A program made the translations under genes and the position numbers. A DNA stretch of 64,000 bases from Atrichornis clamosus (taxonomy: Eukaryota > Chordata > Aves > Passeriformes > Menuridae), in NCBI GenBank assembly GCA_013400975.1, contig WBMZ01009442.1, positions 1 through 64,000 on the forward strand, read 5' to 3'. The notes beneath the pieces were generated by a model that was given only the letters and a program-made list of their open reading frames with translations, had not been told where the DNA came from and searched no databases. Positions 25,769 through 39,200 of the stretch are shown here, one piece after another; position 1 is the first letter of the stretch; the number at the start of each line of letters is the position of its first letter.

Positions 25769-28700
25769 CCAGGTAGTTCACATGAAATTGTGTTTAGATA
25801 TGTTTAGATCAGGGTTTTAAAACAAAATGGTAACTTAAGATAATAAAACCGAGGAGAATATAAAGCAGAGAGAGAGGAAGTTAGTACACTAACCTTACTT
25901 ACCTCATAGAGAGGGGCAAATCTGTCTGCCCTAGTCCTCTGAATCTACATGAGTGTGGAAGTTCACCTCCAGTGTTACTGAGTTCACACTCAGCAAAGGA
26001 TCAGCTGTGAAATAGATTGCAAAGCCAGGAGAGAGAGAACAATTCAGTTGAGAAATGGAACGGTGAAAGGGGAAGAATGAGCAGAAGGAACATAGAGGGG
26101 GAGTGGGAAGGGTAGCTGAGTGAGAGAAGCCAGGGAAACAGAGAGGAAGAGCCAAATGGAAAAATAAACAAATAGTTTCTTTTTTGGTTAAGGCTTAGGA
26201 ATTCTTGCTCCACAGAAAAATTACCATTTCCAGATTTGATTTATTTTTTATTTCAAATTGGAAGGAAAAGTTAGAAAGACAAAAGAAATGTATAATGGAA
26301 TATATGTTGTGGGTCTGGCCACCCACCTGCTTACCAGACTGGTTCCCAGCACAAATTCTGACAGAATCAACACATTCCACCAAAATGTCACTGTCCATTG
26401 GACAGTGGCTCTGCTGGAAATTCTCTGTCCAGCTGTATATCCTGTCACTGCTTTTTTTAGCCGTATAGGTACCCAAGGGGAGCTTGGCTTCAAGAATAAT
26501 AACACAATATCGTATGCTAGTGCACATAATTTTTCAGTTTAGATTTCAAAAGGGAAGTTACTAATGTGCAGCAGAGCTTTCCAAGGACAGAAAATCTGTT
26601 TCATTGTACCTCTACTTGTGGAAGAAGAGGGGGGAAATGTGGAAGGAAGAGGACAAGACAGACACGTGTTCATGTAAGTAATGTGTCTCTGTGTGTGAGA
26701 GGAAATTCACAGAACTGAATTTCTTCTGTGACTCTCCAAAGTACTTATAGCTCCATATTTGATTCTCCCAACCCCAACTGTCCTAGACATTGTTATATTT
26801 ATTTTAAGTTTGGTAACAACTTATTATTAACAATTGATTGTAAGTTTGGTGCACGACTACTAGCTCTTTGACTGTGGACTCAAGTCTCAAATACTGCAGA
26901 CCTTTGTAACTAGCTCCTATTTCATGTTCCTCCCCCATGATACTGGTACCTTGCGTGTTGGGAGAGCTGTGTCATGATACCTTCCCAGTTTTTGATCCAA
27001 GGCAAAGTCATGTCTCTCTGCCACACTTTGCACCCTCATGGTGCAGCTCTGGAAGGCTTTTCATGGCTGCAGCCTGTGAGCAGGTTCTTAACACATCACT
27101 ATTTCTTCAGGGACAATCAGGGTATGGAGCTGACATAGCCGGGGTAGGAGAACAGTAGTGGATGTGGACAGAGGTGGGGCTGGAACAAGTCTAAGGGAAT
27201 GGATGGGATATCTTCCCAATGAGAAGGTGGGCTTTACCCAGGGGACTTGCACAGGCAGTGGGAAATCAGGCACAAGGAGGTCTGGAAATACAGATCAGGA
27301 ATATTTACAAATGGGGAGGAGTGAAGGGGGTTGGAGACCTGCAGATTGAAAAGTGCTGGAGGGGTGGGATTGAAAAGGTGAGCAGAAGAGCTTTGGGTGA
27401 GAAAAGGTGGAAACTTGTGGTGGGTAGGACTGACAAATAACATGGGGCAGTTTACCACCACTCACCATCTCACCACATGAGACTCTTTGTTCCTTTACTT
27501 CGTTCCTTTTGTGCTTAATTTTGTGGTAATTAAATATCAAATCCAGCTGGTCTGCTTGATCTTAAATCTGCCAAATTTGCTGCTCAGGCCTGAGGTGTCC
27601 TAGAGCAGGGGAAAAGCTGTGGCCCAATACTGTAACCTGGACCCCATATTCAGAATCTGTGCCCTTACCATGTGGTTCATCAAAGCACATGTGCCTCATC
27701 ACACAACTCCACGCAGATGTGACTGGTCTTGGGGAAATATTCACTGGTGTGTATGAAACTAGAGGGGAAAAACGTATCTAGATACAAAAAGGGTCATGTA
27801 ACTTTGACTTGGGAACTCATATGTCTACAACCTTGCCTCTGAAAGTAATCCAGGATCTGTGAATTCACTTGCACATATAGATGTTTGGCAGATGCATCAG
27901 AGAAAAATATGTGACTCCACTATACATCATTAGTAGGTTAGTTTATCTAAGGTAAGGGACATAATACTGGCTAAGAAGGCCTTTTTTTCCTGTATCAGTT
28001 CTTTGAAAGTGATTTGGAAGCAGTTCAAGATTTCATTCAGATTCAGTGTTCATTTCCAATAAATTTATTTTCAGTGCCCTTTGTATTTAGGCTTCTTTCA
28101 GCCTGTATTCCTTCCATTTGGCAATCTGCATATGCAAGTCTAGCTGTTAGTTTTTGGACCTGGTTGATGCAATTGGAACTGGCTGAGGTCTTCAATTATA
28201 TTTGAGAGCTTGATCCCACTTGAATAAAATCAAAGAGCGCTTTCCATTAAATTTAACATGAACAACAGAGAAATCAGAAATGAGGAATATTTTGCTGCCT
28301 AAAAATATCCAGGAGGTTCCACAGCTCAGAACTTCAGTAGAGGTATATAGACAGGATGCAAAGATGGGATATAAAGCTGATTTATCACAATCCAGGCTTT
28401 AAAATTAAATTAGTACATATATTTACCACCAGAGGGATAAATTCTACCCTTAAACACATATTCCTCCTTGCAAGTCTATTGCACTCAGACTTTACACTAT
28501 GTATAAGAACAAACTACAGTTGTTATACTTTGTCTCCGTATAATTCTTATAATTCCTTTCTCACAGTTCTAGAACTTCTCAGGTGCCATCTCAAAAAGAA
28601 GCATTTTTGCACAGGTAATGGAGGTGTTCTGGAAAAATGGCCTCTCTGTACTAACAAAACAAGCCAGAGACATCCTAACAGACAGGCTAGTGAAATGCTG

Positions 28701-31700
28701 TTTTGTAGCATCCTGCTGATTTGCACAAAAAAACCCCAAAACAAACCTTGGTTGATTCCCTTTGGTTTTTTTGACCTTCAGTGAAATTCCTGGAGGCAAA
28801 GACCCTCTCCTTTTAACTGTATGAAAACTCGTTAGCCCAAATGGAATGCTACTCTGAGCAAAGGACAATTTTGAAACTTTGTGAAGCTGCAAATGTTAGG
28901 TGGCAAGACCTCTCACTGTGGTGATATGTGCTTTCTCACACAAATGGCCCCCCCAAAAGCTGGCTGGACTCTGGCTGAGAATAAATGTGTACTGTTGCAA
29001 ATAAAAGCTGTGATTGAGGCCTTGAAGCTTTAATGTTAGCCAGTCAGACAATAATTCATTTGTACTTGATTTTTCATTAACTCTTTTTTTGCTGCTGAAA
29101 GGAATCTTCCCAGGGCTTTTTCTAGCTGTATTAACCCTAAGATCTTTATCTTCCATGTGCTTTTCTTCTATATGGGGGAAAAAATGAAACCACATGAAAC
29201 CGGGCAATGCACCAGAAAACATTTATGAAATTTCTGGTGAAGTGTTTTGGCATAACTACATAACAATAACATACTATTTTCATTAACTTGAACAAACAAA
29301 CCCAATAGATTATTAAAAAACAAAACGAAGAAGAAAGTACAGATGTGGTGTAACTTTACAATTTGACAATGCAGAGGACAGATTTACCAGCTTATTTACT
29401 ACTTCTCTTGACAAAAGAGAAGAACTAACCCAAAAAACATAGGCAGGATCTACAGCAAAGAACATGGGGGGAAATGCCAGATGATCTAGGCCTCACTGGT
29501 GACAGTAAACCAGCAAGATTCACAGCACTGTTAAGGGTACAGCATTTGCAATCTTTTAACTGTCATCTAGTTAAACTTAATGGCCATAAAGGTCGTGGAT
29601 GCTCAACAGAGCACTGAGAGCTTCCAAAGTGACAGGAATGTATTCCTCATTTATCCTCCTGCAAGCATGGGCTAATAATTGGTCTAGAAACATTTTTCTC
29701 TTTTCTTTCAGAAATTACATGGTTGCTTAATAGCATAAGAATTATTTTGGTGCCATACAGCACAAAAGACCATATGCTCTGTGCAGCAGTTAGAGAAGCT
29801 TATTGGAGTAACTGATCAGTCCAAACATCCTCCACTGCTGAGATGAATATGAGTCTTGTAGGTGGTGCCACACAAACGACTGCCATAGGAACAATCCACC
29901 TCAACCATAAGCAAGTTATCTTGGACAGTAGAAGCAGTAAAGCCCAATTAATATGGCAGTCCAGGGAGACTATTTTATTGTACTTCTGAAGATAAATTTA
30001 TCTTCAGGGAAACACTGCAGGCTGATTTATTTTGCCAAGACCTCTGTGCTACGTTGTCTGTGCTTGGTAATGTGCAGCTTGCTCAGCCCATCTCTGCAGA
30101 AACACACTGTGGAACATAGAAATATCCTAAATATGCATGCTGTCCTGGAGAAAAGACACAGCAAACAGGAGGTAGAAGAAAGAAGAAGGAGGAAGCATCA
30201 GCTCCACATGGCTCTGGCCCAAAGTCACAAAAGGAGAGGAATCAGGAAGAAGGAGAACCAGGAGTTCAAAACTGTTTAGATGAAGGTTAATGTGCCAATT
30301 AAATGGCAATCAGACTGTTCAGAGATGACTGCTGCACAGTTGTGGCTAAGGGAAGAAAAGAACCCCAGTGGGTTACAGCTCTTCTGCTGTTATGTAAGGG
30401 GCAATGTACCCACCTCAGCCCTCCCAGTAAATCCTTCTCAGAGTTTTGAAAGACATTTATTTATGCTTGTTCAGAGCATTGGGTCTCATGAGACAATTCA
30501 AAAAGTCTTACAGAGCACTTCTAAAAGTCCAACAGCTATTTCAAATATGAAAGAACAAAGGGTAGGCTGGGATTCAGGGATCTCACAGAGTAAGAAAACA
30601 TTCACAATGAAGGAAGTGCAAGTGGGCTGTGTTTGCTACATTAAAGCAGATTAGTTGTGAAAGAGTGAGGGGTTTTGTGCATTTTTTATTTCTTCTCGTA
30701 TGAACTTGTACATCTGTTAGGCGTTTGTGTACTAGTTTATAAGTAGTGGAGCTATTTAAGCTGGTAAGACATACAAATACCCCAAAGGGAACAAATATGT
30801 TAACATGTACAGCTGTTATGAAACTAGCATTTTCCGTGCTAGGACAAAGAATTACCATCTTTGTGGTGTTTCCACTAATTCAGAATGAATATAAATGTTG
30901 AAAATATTATTTGATTTCTCATATAATAGAGATTTTTTTCTCTTTTAGAGATCGCACTTCATTTCTGTTGTTCCTCCTGAGCGAAGTCTTGTGGACTTGT
31001 GGAATCTTGTGGAATACCCTGATTTGATCCAATTCCAGGGAAAAATTTCCCATTCTTGTGCATGGAGGTATTTTGGAAGAGATTTTTGTTTTTCTTTTAA
31101 ATGCAGTCCTGCTGTTCCAGCTCATGTTTTATTTTCCCTATCTGCCTTTTAATTAATTACTATGTAGCAGAACTTGCTGACGCTTGACAAGGAGCTGAAG
31201 TGAGATGACCATTGTGAAGGAAAAAAGGCTGACCACAGTAGACAATGTAAAAAAGGGTAATGCATGAGGGTGAGAGGCAGAAAAAAATCCATGAGCAAAC
31301 TTAATCACCAAAGTCCAGCACAGTGGGTCCTCTGCCCTCTCCTTTATAAATCAAAATGTATGCACTTTGCTCAGTGAACTTTAAGAAAGCCCTGCAGTGC
31401 TGTGAGAGAGTAAAACCTGCCCCTTAAAACAGAGGAATGCCTTAGGCTCCTGAGTATACCTCTTGGACTCTTAATCCCAGCTGTGCAAGTAGGATTCCTG
31501 TGCAGGGGCAAGGCATCCACCCCTGTCCCACTAGGGTGCCACATGGACTGCGGCCATCCATGCCCTTACAGCCCTCATGCTCCACTCATGGTACAGCTGA
31601 CTGGGACCTCTGCCTTGGCATTCTGATGCTCAGCCCTTTGGTGTACTTCTCTCAAATAGAATTAGAAAACCTTTTCACCCAGGTGAGATTCAGAGGCAAA

Positions 31701-34700
31701 TGTAGGAAGACCTGCACAGTGCTTACAAGCTTTATCAGGACTTGTGCTGGCTGTGGTGCTCTCCCATTCCAAGGAAGAGCCTGTCATCTGGTTACAGAGA
31801 TGTGCAGAGAAGCTCATCCCATCCTGTTGAGGTTTTTCATCTCTCAGCATTCATTTTGTCACCAACTCAAAACTTGGAAAGGAAAGCCCTGAACTCCACA
31901 GCAGCCCAGCTGCCCAGCCCTGCACAGGGCCCGTGCCTGTCCAGGCTGCCTTCCTCATTAATGGGAAAAGACAGACATTTCTGCAGAGGGATTTGGCTCA
32001 CCTGAGGTTGTGATGGAGCTGAGCTGAGCTGTTGCCAAGGCCCCCAGAGCCATGGTTTTCCTTCGGCCTTTACTCCCAAAAGCTGGCAGGGAATGGGCAG
32101 CAGGCACTGCAGGCCACAGGGTAATTGGCCTCTGCCGAGCAAGTTGGAAGAAAGCTAGAGATTTCGTGATGGAAATTTTTCTGCTTCCCAGGCATTTCTC
32201 AAAAAAATCAGGCCATCCATGTGGAAAGTTTGGTCTATGAACAGTCAATGAAGAAATAAGTCATTGAGTATGTTCTGATCAAGCTTTATTTGCAGTTGTC
32301 CTGAAATGTAGCTTTTTGAACACTAATGAGAATACAGACTTATAAGTCAGATGTGGCCAGCAGGAGCAAAGAATTTAACTGTCTGAGCTTGCCTTTATGA
32401 CTTGTAGCTGCAACTCCAATAAGGTATCATGAGCCCTTTTTTTCTCTCTGTCTGTTTATACCACCCCCCGTTTCCAGCTGTGGACTAACAGATTTCTGGA
32501 AATGAGGGATGCTCATCTTAACCGAAAAAGAGACATCAGAAAGAAACTGGATTAATGCTGAGAAGGGGAGGTTTGTTTTTTAGAAGATGCTTGTGCTTGT
32601 CACAGTGGAATTAAGAAATCTTATTCCTCTCACTTGATATATGGCACATTCCTACTCCTGCACATCTGTCCGGATACATGCCTAAGCAGCACACTTTCAA
32701 AGTGTCCTTGAGAGTGGCTCATCTTTTGTGCATGAGTTACAGGATGATAAAGTCTCTGTAATAATCATTTATTGTTTCCAATTTCCATCTGTATCCGGGT
32801 GTAATGTTCACAGATTCAAAAAGCTGGAACAGGCAGGTATTGGCTAAGTAGCCCACCTGGCTCCACTTATCCCCCTTTCAAATTAGAGGCAATGTAACCC
32901 AAAACCTCTATCTTCTGCTTTTTAACATTTCACACAAACTCATTTGGGAAATTTATTGTGACTTTAAAAAGATCTGACTTTTTTATTTGGTGCGTCACAC
33001 TGCAAGAACAGTACGGTACCTGTTAGCCAGATGGTACAGGAATAACATGCCAAAAGGTACCAGATTTCTTATTTAGAGTCTGCTGTGAAACATGCATATC
33101 AGATTCAGGTGATATTAATGAAAAAATAATGCTGGAAAAGTTACGAGCCATTATTCCATGCAGAAATGGCATTTTTTCCCTTTTACAAGCACTCTTGAGT
33201 TAAATAAGCTTTGAACTTTCAGATCTTTCTGTTTGCGGGGGTTTGCATATAACAGTCATGTAGCCAGTATGACGACAAGTTTGGAAGAGGCCCAGGTATT
33301 TTTAATCAGTGAGACCATACTGCAATGTATGAAACAGATTTAAACTGCTTTTGCCCTACATGACCAAAATTTTCTCTAATTTAATAGAAAATCAATGTAA
33401 CCAACTGACCAAATTCCCAGAAAATTTACTGCTCCTCAGCAGGCTAGGCTGCATTATAATTTTAATTGTCAGTCCTAATATGATCTCACAAGGGTTTTAT
33501 GAAAACCAATTTAGTTTTAGAGATTGTAAATGGTGTGGTGGCTCTGTCAGCATGAGCACTATCAAACCGCTTTACTATCATATCAAAATTAATATCCAGT
33601 TTTCTTTCTTGTTGGTATTAAACCAGACCAGATGTTTGCTTTGAGTTTGTAAACCCCTGGTAACACTGACAAACAGGATGAAAGTTATAGGGGAAAACAA
33701 GGCCAGCGCCGGCGCTTGGAGCCAGTTGGTTTCCACCCTACTCTGCTCCCCGCTGTGCTCGAATAAGCCATCCCTCCCACGGGGTTGTTTGCTCACTCGT
33801 TCAGTTGTTTGTTTGTTTGGAGGGAATTGGGTTAGAGTAGCTCAACTTCAAATGAAAAACACATCCTAATCTAGAGGGACCTGCATTGGAAATAATGCAT
33901 CAGAGCATTCTGGCCCTTTCTGAGTCCTGATCTGCACTAAAGTCTGGCTGCTGGAGCTGTGCTTCAATTAGGAGATTCCAGACTTGCTGACACAGTGATG
34001 CCAGCAGAGCCCTAGCGGGATCTGCTGGGAAACAGCTTATTTTGGTCATCCTGTGTAGTTCTTTTGAGGAATACTCCCTGCCTTTTTTACTTACAAGGGC
34101 TTATTTCCTTACACGTGCCATCAGATCTTTCCAGGCTCAGGCAGCACCATGGCTCACCATGTCTGCACCCACTCTGACTTTTCCCCTCTTCACATTCATG
34201 GTGGCAATCACAAGTGACATGATGGGATGTGTGCAGTCATGTCTTCTAATCACAGGGTCACACTGAACTTGAGCTATGAGGTTTCCTGACATGGCCATGG
34301 GGTCAATAAGAAAAGATGACAAAGGTGCAGGAAAATTTGAAACAAAGAGCTTCCTCTTTAGTTAGATCTCCTCCAAGTAGTTTGATCTTCTCTCATTTAC
34401 CCTTCTCTCAAATAATCCAGCACAACACTTCATGCACCAGTATGTCAGTATCTCCAAACTACTGGCACCATTTCTTGCTTCCTTCCTCCGAGGAAGACCT
34501 TTGGCATTCAGAGTTCCAGTTCAGTATCACCAAGAGGGACCTACTCCCTGATGCTGAGTCCCCTCAAAACCTCCTGACGCTGGGACTTTCAGCCCCTTCA
34601 CGGTCAGGTCCTCCTTGCTATGGGGGCTGGCCAACTCCTCTCAGGCCCTTTCCTTCTCTCACAAGGTCCACAAAAATCTTGCTTGTTGGTCATCAGTAAT

Positions 34701-37640
34701 ATTCACCTCCTAAGTGAATTCACCACTGAGGAAGCAGCCTGTTGCAGGTGAGACACACATATGTGAAAGACGGCGAGATTTTTAGGGCTACCATAAGAAA
34801 TATAAAATGAAATGAATGCGTAAACCTACCCAATACCTCACTTAATAAAAAAGTTGACTCTAGTGGTGGCAGAGGTATGAAAAATAACTGCAAAACCTGT
34901 CAAGCAGGAGGAAGTATGCAGCACTCCTGATCTCAGCTACCATCAATGTCCATGTAGGATCTTCTCACTATGAAACGTGGAAAATTGTAATTCCTATGAT
35001 TTTCCTGTTAGTTTCAATAAGGACAGAAGTATATCTCTAACTGTGTATTCATAGTGTTTTGCAAGTTTAAGACAGGCTGCTTTAAACATGACCAATGAAA
35101 ACCAAAAATTAAAACAAGGTGCTTTTCTAATTTAAAATAATATTGACATAATTTTCTTGGATTTTTGCTTTATTTTGAATAGGCCTTCAAAGCAGAACTG
35201 TCAAAATGTTATTAATGAGATGTAAGATGTCTCACTTTAACTTTCTTCACTTTTCATTACAAATGTAAAAACAAGGGGAAAAAAAGAGAAACCATTTCTA
35301 CAAAATAAATTTAGCTTAAGTGCATTATTTTTTTCAGCAAAATGGGTAATTGGCGTAACCTGTGAACATTTCTTGGTTTTCCATGGTTTGATGAAAATTA
35401 GACATATTCCATTAAAGTCATATGATGAATGTGCAAAATCTTTTGAAACAGAAAGGAAAAAACATATCTGAACAGGCTTTTTGCAATAAGATTTAAACTG
35501 TACATGGCTTCAGTTGGAAAACTTGGAAGGCAGCTTAATGTTTTTGAGCTATGAGACGCAAGGGCAAAACCCTCAGCAGAAGTAAATTGCTATTGCTCCA
35601 CCAAACACATTGAAGCCATGCTAATGACAAAGGAATCATGCTGATTGACATCAGATGAGGATTTGGCCCTGTTTTGTCTCCTGGGTGAATGAGATTTTCA
35701 GTGTTAAAGAGGACATTATTATTCCACAAATGACACAGCACTGTTGCCTTAAACACTAACTTGCTTTTGTAATCTGTTGATTCCCAAAGATTCCTTAGTC
35801 TAAAACAGGATAAATAGGAGAAAACAGTTTTCTGTTTTCTCAGATTTTGATGTGGCACTCTTTGTTGCTACTCTGAGCTTGCACAAATTCACTGTGTCTG
35901 CTTGAATACAGACTCCTGTCTATGAATGTTTTCTCAGGTTTCTCAGGTTACCAGCCTGATACTCTTCAGTTTTTGTTAGAAAATATAGATGTATTTCTAA
36001 GAAACTTGCTGGTTTAGCAATTTAAATGTTTACAATTAACGAGTTCTATCCTCTGTCGAATTCTACAGTTTCAGAATAGAATAGCAACAAGGTGGTTTAA
36101 AATAACAATGTGGTTTAAAAATCTGTGAAAGCATGCTGTTATTTTATTAGTTCACTGTTCTGCAAATCCACTTCATCTGTTACCACCTCACCTGCCCCCA
36201 GAGTCCCTAACTTTTAGTTTTTCTCTCTAACATTAGCAAAATCATACAGAAAAGTCAAACTTATAAATTATAGGTGACTGTGAAAGCTCGTTTTCCATGC
36301 ACAGTGCTAATCCATACTTCAGTGGGGGGGACATTTCTTGGCTGCAGGCAAGCTTCAAAGTAGGGCTTCAAAGTACAGCTCAGGTGCTGAGCTGTGTCTT
36401 GTGCCTGACAGCAGGCTACTGACATGGAGGCCGCTGTAACCCATATCCCTAGTCATGCCTTGTATGCTTTTCAGGCATCTGGGCCTTAATAACGGTATAT
36501 CCTTGCCAGAATTTTTCGTATTCCAGGCTGCATGTGACCCTGGAGCTCTGCAAAATGTGTAGCCACACATTGGTTAGAGTAATAAGACACATATGACACA
36601 CAGAATATAAGCGAAACATACTCCTCAGAGAAGCAATGGAAAGTAGTATCCTGGGGTCACAAATTTTCAGTGTATTCTGCAGTTCTAATACCTGAGAAAA
36701 CTGTCCTTGGCATATGGATGAGTCTCAGGACAACACATGAACATTAATTAATGTAGCCCTTGCTGCCTTGCTTTCTTCTATCACTTCTATTTCAAACTGC
36801 CCAACATTTTTCATGACAATATAACTTTGCTCTCAGGTGTGTGACAAAGCCTCAAAAGAGAAAGTATAACTGAACTGCACTTTGCAGCCTTAGAACATTT
36901 TAGTAATTCCCTTACTTGCAGCCTTCTTTTTCTTTCTTCTGCCTATGAAATTAATTTAGTCATAATGCCTGTGGCTTTGCTGATTCCCTGTTACACCTTG
37001 GTGTGAAAAGACACTAAGTCTACAAGGTCCACAAGAGCATTTGTGTCTCTTTTCCTTCTCGCAGTTGGATCAGCTACTTCAGAACACAGGCTTTATTCTG
37101 TGTTCTTATTTCCAGCAAGGTGTGAAGTCACTGTAGCCACATTAACCTTCTTAACAGCAGATTACCTGGGTATCCAACTCATTGCAGCATTTTGACAAAA
37201 TCATTCTCTTTCCAATATAATCCAAACTTTTCTAGACTTCTAATTTTTCCATGTAAGCAGCCTATTGCAACAACCCAGGTAACCAGTAGTCAAGTGATAG
37301 AAAACATTTTCTAGGGAACAAGAGATCGACTCAAGAGCTTTAAATTGTCTCACTTTAGTTCTGCTAAGGGGGGAAGAAACCCATGGAGGGCTGCCAGATG
37401 TAACACAGGGCAGAGAATATACATGGTCTCATCAAGCTGTAGTGGGAGCCCAAGTAGAAGCCGTAGAAGTCTAAAAGTCACAAAATGCTTTGTTAGGTGA
37501 CTGAATCCCACTTAATTTTCCAATCTTAACTTGATAAATAGATTCACTGAAATCCAGAACAGATCAGAGAACCTCTATATTTTCTCTTTATGGAGACTTT
37601 GGCATGTTTGTGATGTGATGGTCAGGGACTGTAATATGCA

Positions 37641-37665
37641 GTAGCACATGAATTACATGTGCTAC
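37641..37665. repeat. Perfect inverted repeat, 10-bp arms with 5-bp AATTA spacer
   Basis: GTAGCACATG, then AATTA, then CATGTGCTAC. The spacing is tight enough for a cruciform, a hairpin or a dimeric protein site. Confidence 0.8.
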
Positions 37666-38928
37666 CCTGTGAAATACTTTCTAGATATTCAGTCTGGTGG
37701 CTCACATTTCTTGAGAAAATGTCAATATTCATTTCTGGTTTCATCTCTTTGTGCACATTTTTAATTCCTGCCTACATAGTTCCAGGCTCTCTAATACATT
37801 TCTAGTCCAATATAAATAAAAGTGATAGCCATCAGACAAAAGGCATAAATTCACATCATGAATCTGCATGCACAGAAAGTTTATACTAACTTTCTCACCT
37901 ATCATTTCAAGCTTCAGGAATGGCTGCCATATGACCAGAAATACCTCAAGTGTCCCTCTTGGAAGATATAAAACCCACTCCACCTGCAAACAAAATTCTC
38001 CACACCATTAAGAAATCCATGGCAGTTGTTCCTTTACATAATATTGTTGTGGTTATTGCAGTTAAAGCCATACATTATTAGAATTTACTTGCATTATTAA
38101 CATCAACTTATGGTCACTTCAACCCAAAGAAAATTAGTCTTTCAAGAATATTTGAAGCAAAGCCAATTTCAGCTCTGAAAAACTGCTCTTGGAGTCTTTT
38201 GTCCACAACTTTTCTCATTTGTAGTACATCTCTTATGTTAAAGCCACAGGCAATTCTTTTTCTCAGATGGTTTGTGTATTTCTTTGTATATATATTTTAA
38301 GAATTATATTTAAACAAGTTCACCACAATGTACTCTAGAATGGCCTCTTTATTCTATTGATTCAAATCCTTTTTCCACTGGCTGAAAGACTGAGGAGTGA
38401 GAATATGAGGAATATGAGAAAGGTAATAGAAAGAAGTTCCCCATGTCACTGTAAGAGTCCACATGTAGAATGAGGGCAGAATCTTAAATCACAGGCAGAA
38501 GGCAATTCATTGTAATTGTGCTATTAAGACAGAGTATTAAACATATCAGAGATAGCGCATCTGGATGTTTTGTACCTCAATCACAGTGCCCAAACCCATA
38601 TCTGACAGGCAATTTCTAGTACTTAATGTGATGAACCCTTTTGCAATTTAGAATATCTCTTAGAGCAGAGGATATTTTTGAAATCCAGCCACTATAAAAC
38701 AAGTCCTTATTTCCTTCCTCTTTCAGCACACTCAGTCATCTGTAATTTCTCATTTGTGTTGACAAACAGCCCAGTCCTTTATCAGTTTGCAAGAGGCTGC
38801 AGAGATCCATCACACTTCTGATCAGGTTGGGTTGTAAACTTCTGTCTTGTCACTCCAATCACACTCCAGTTCATGTAATACACATTATGGCTCCCTGAAT
38901 TCCTCTCCCAGTTGCAATTAAGTGTGTC

Positions 38929-39200
38929 ATAGAATCACAGTATAATAGAATCATAGAATCATTTAGGTTGGAAAATTTCTTTAAGATCATCAAGTCCAGC
39001 AATAAACCCAGCACTGCCAAGTCCACCGCTAAACATTGTCCTTGAGCCTACTCGTCTTTTAAATATCTCCAGGGATGATGACTCAGCTGCTTCCCTGGAA
39101 AGACTGTTGTTGCTTGACAACCTTTCCCTGAATAAATTTTTCCTACTATCCAATCTAAACATCCCCCAGCACAACTTAAGGCCATTCCCTCTTGTCCCAA
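38929..39200 (-). mobile_element. CR1 LINE 3'-end fragment, reverse orientation
   Basis: Read on the plus strand it begins with the reversed CR1 tail (ATAGAATC units, 38929-38960) and continues with reverse-complement CR1 phrases such as TTTAGGTTGGAAAA, ATCATCAAGTCCAGC and CACTGCCAAGTCCACC, up to GGCCATTCCCTCTTGTCCC. The left border is clear and the right border approximate. The subfamily appears different from the other copies because it shares the CACTGCCAAGTCCACC block. Confidence 0.92.

Larger units (their letters stand above)
24730..38928. other. Intergenic, no gene recognised
   Basis: It includes the TGG repeat at 25751, purine-rich stretches at about 26020-26160 and 30150-30260, a G-rich patch at about 27140-27430, GC-richer DNA at about 31500-32150, a small CpG-containing patch around 33700-33790 with the palindrome AGCGCCGGCGCT (33705-33716), and the inverted repeat at 37641. 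No supported coding exon. Confidence 0.55.

Noticed and set aside
28356..28784. 142-codon open frame on the plus strand
   Set aside because: No domain, no start context of note, and overlapping frames of similar length on the other strand.
31500..31892. 130-codon open frame in GC-richer DNA
   Set aside because: Frames stay open on both strands through composition; no recognisable product and no splice structure.
34316..34699. 127-codon open frame on the plus strand
   Set aside because: Serine- and proline-rich random-looking translation with no family resemblance.
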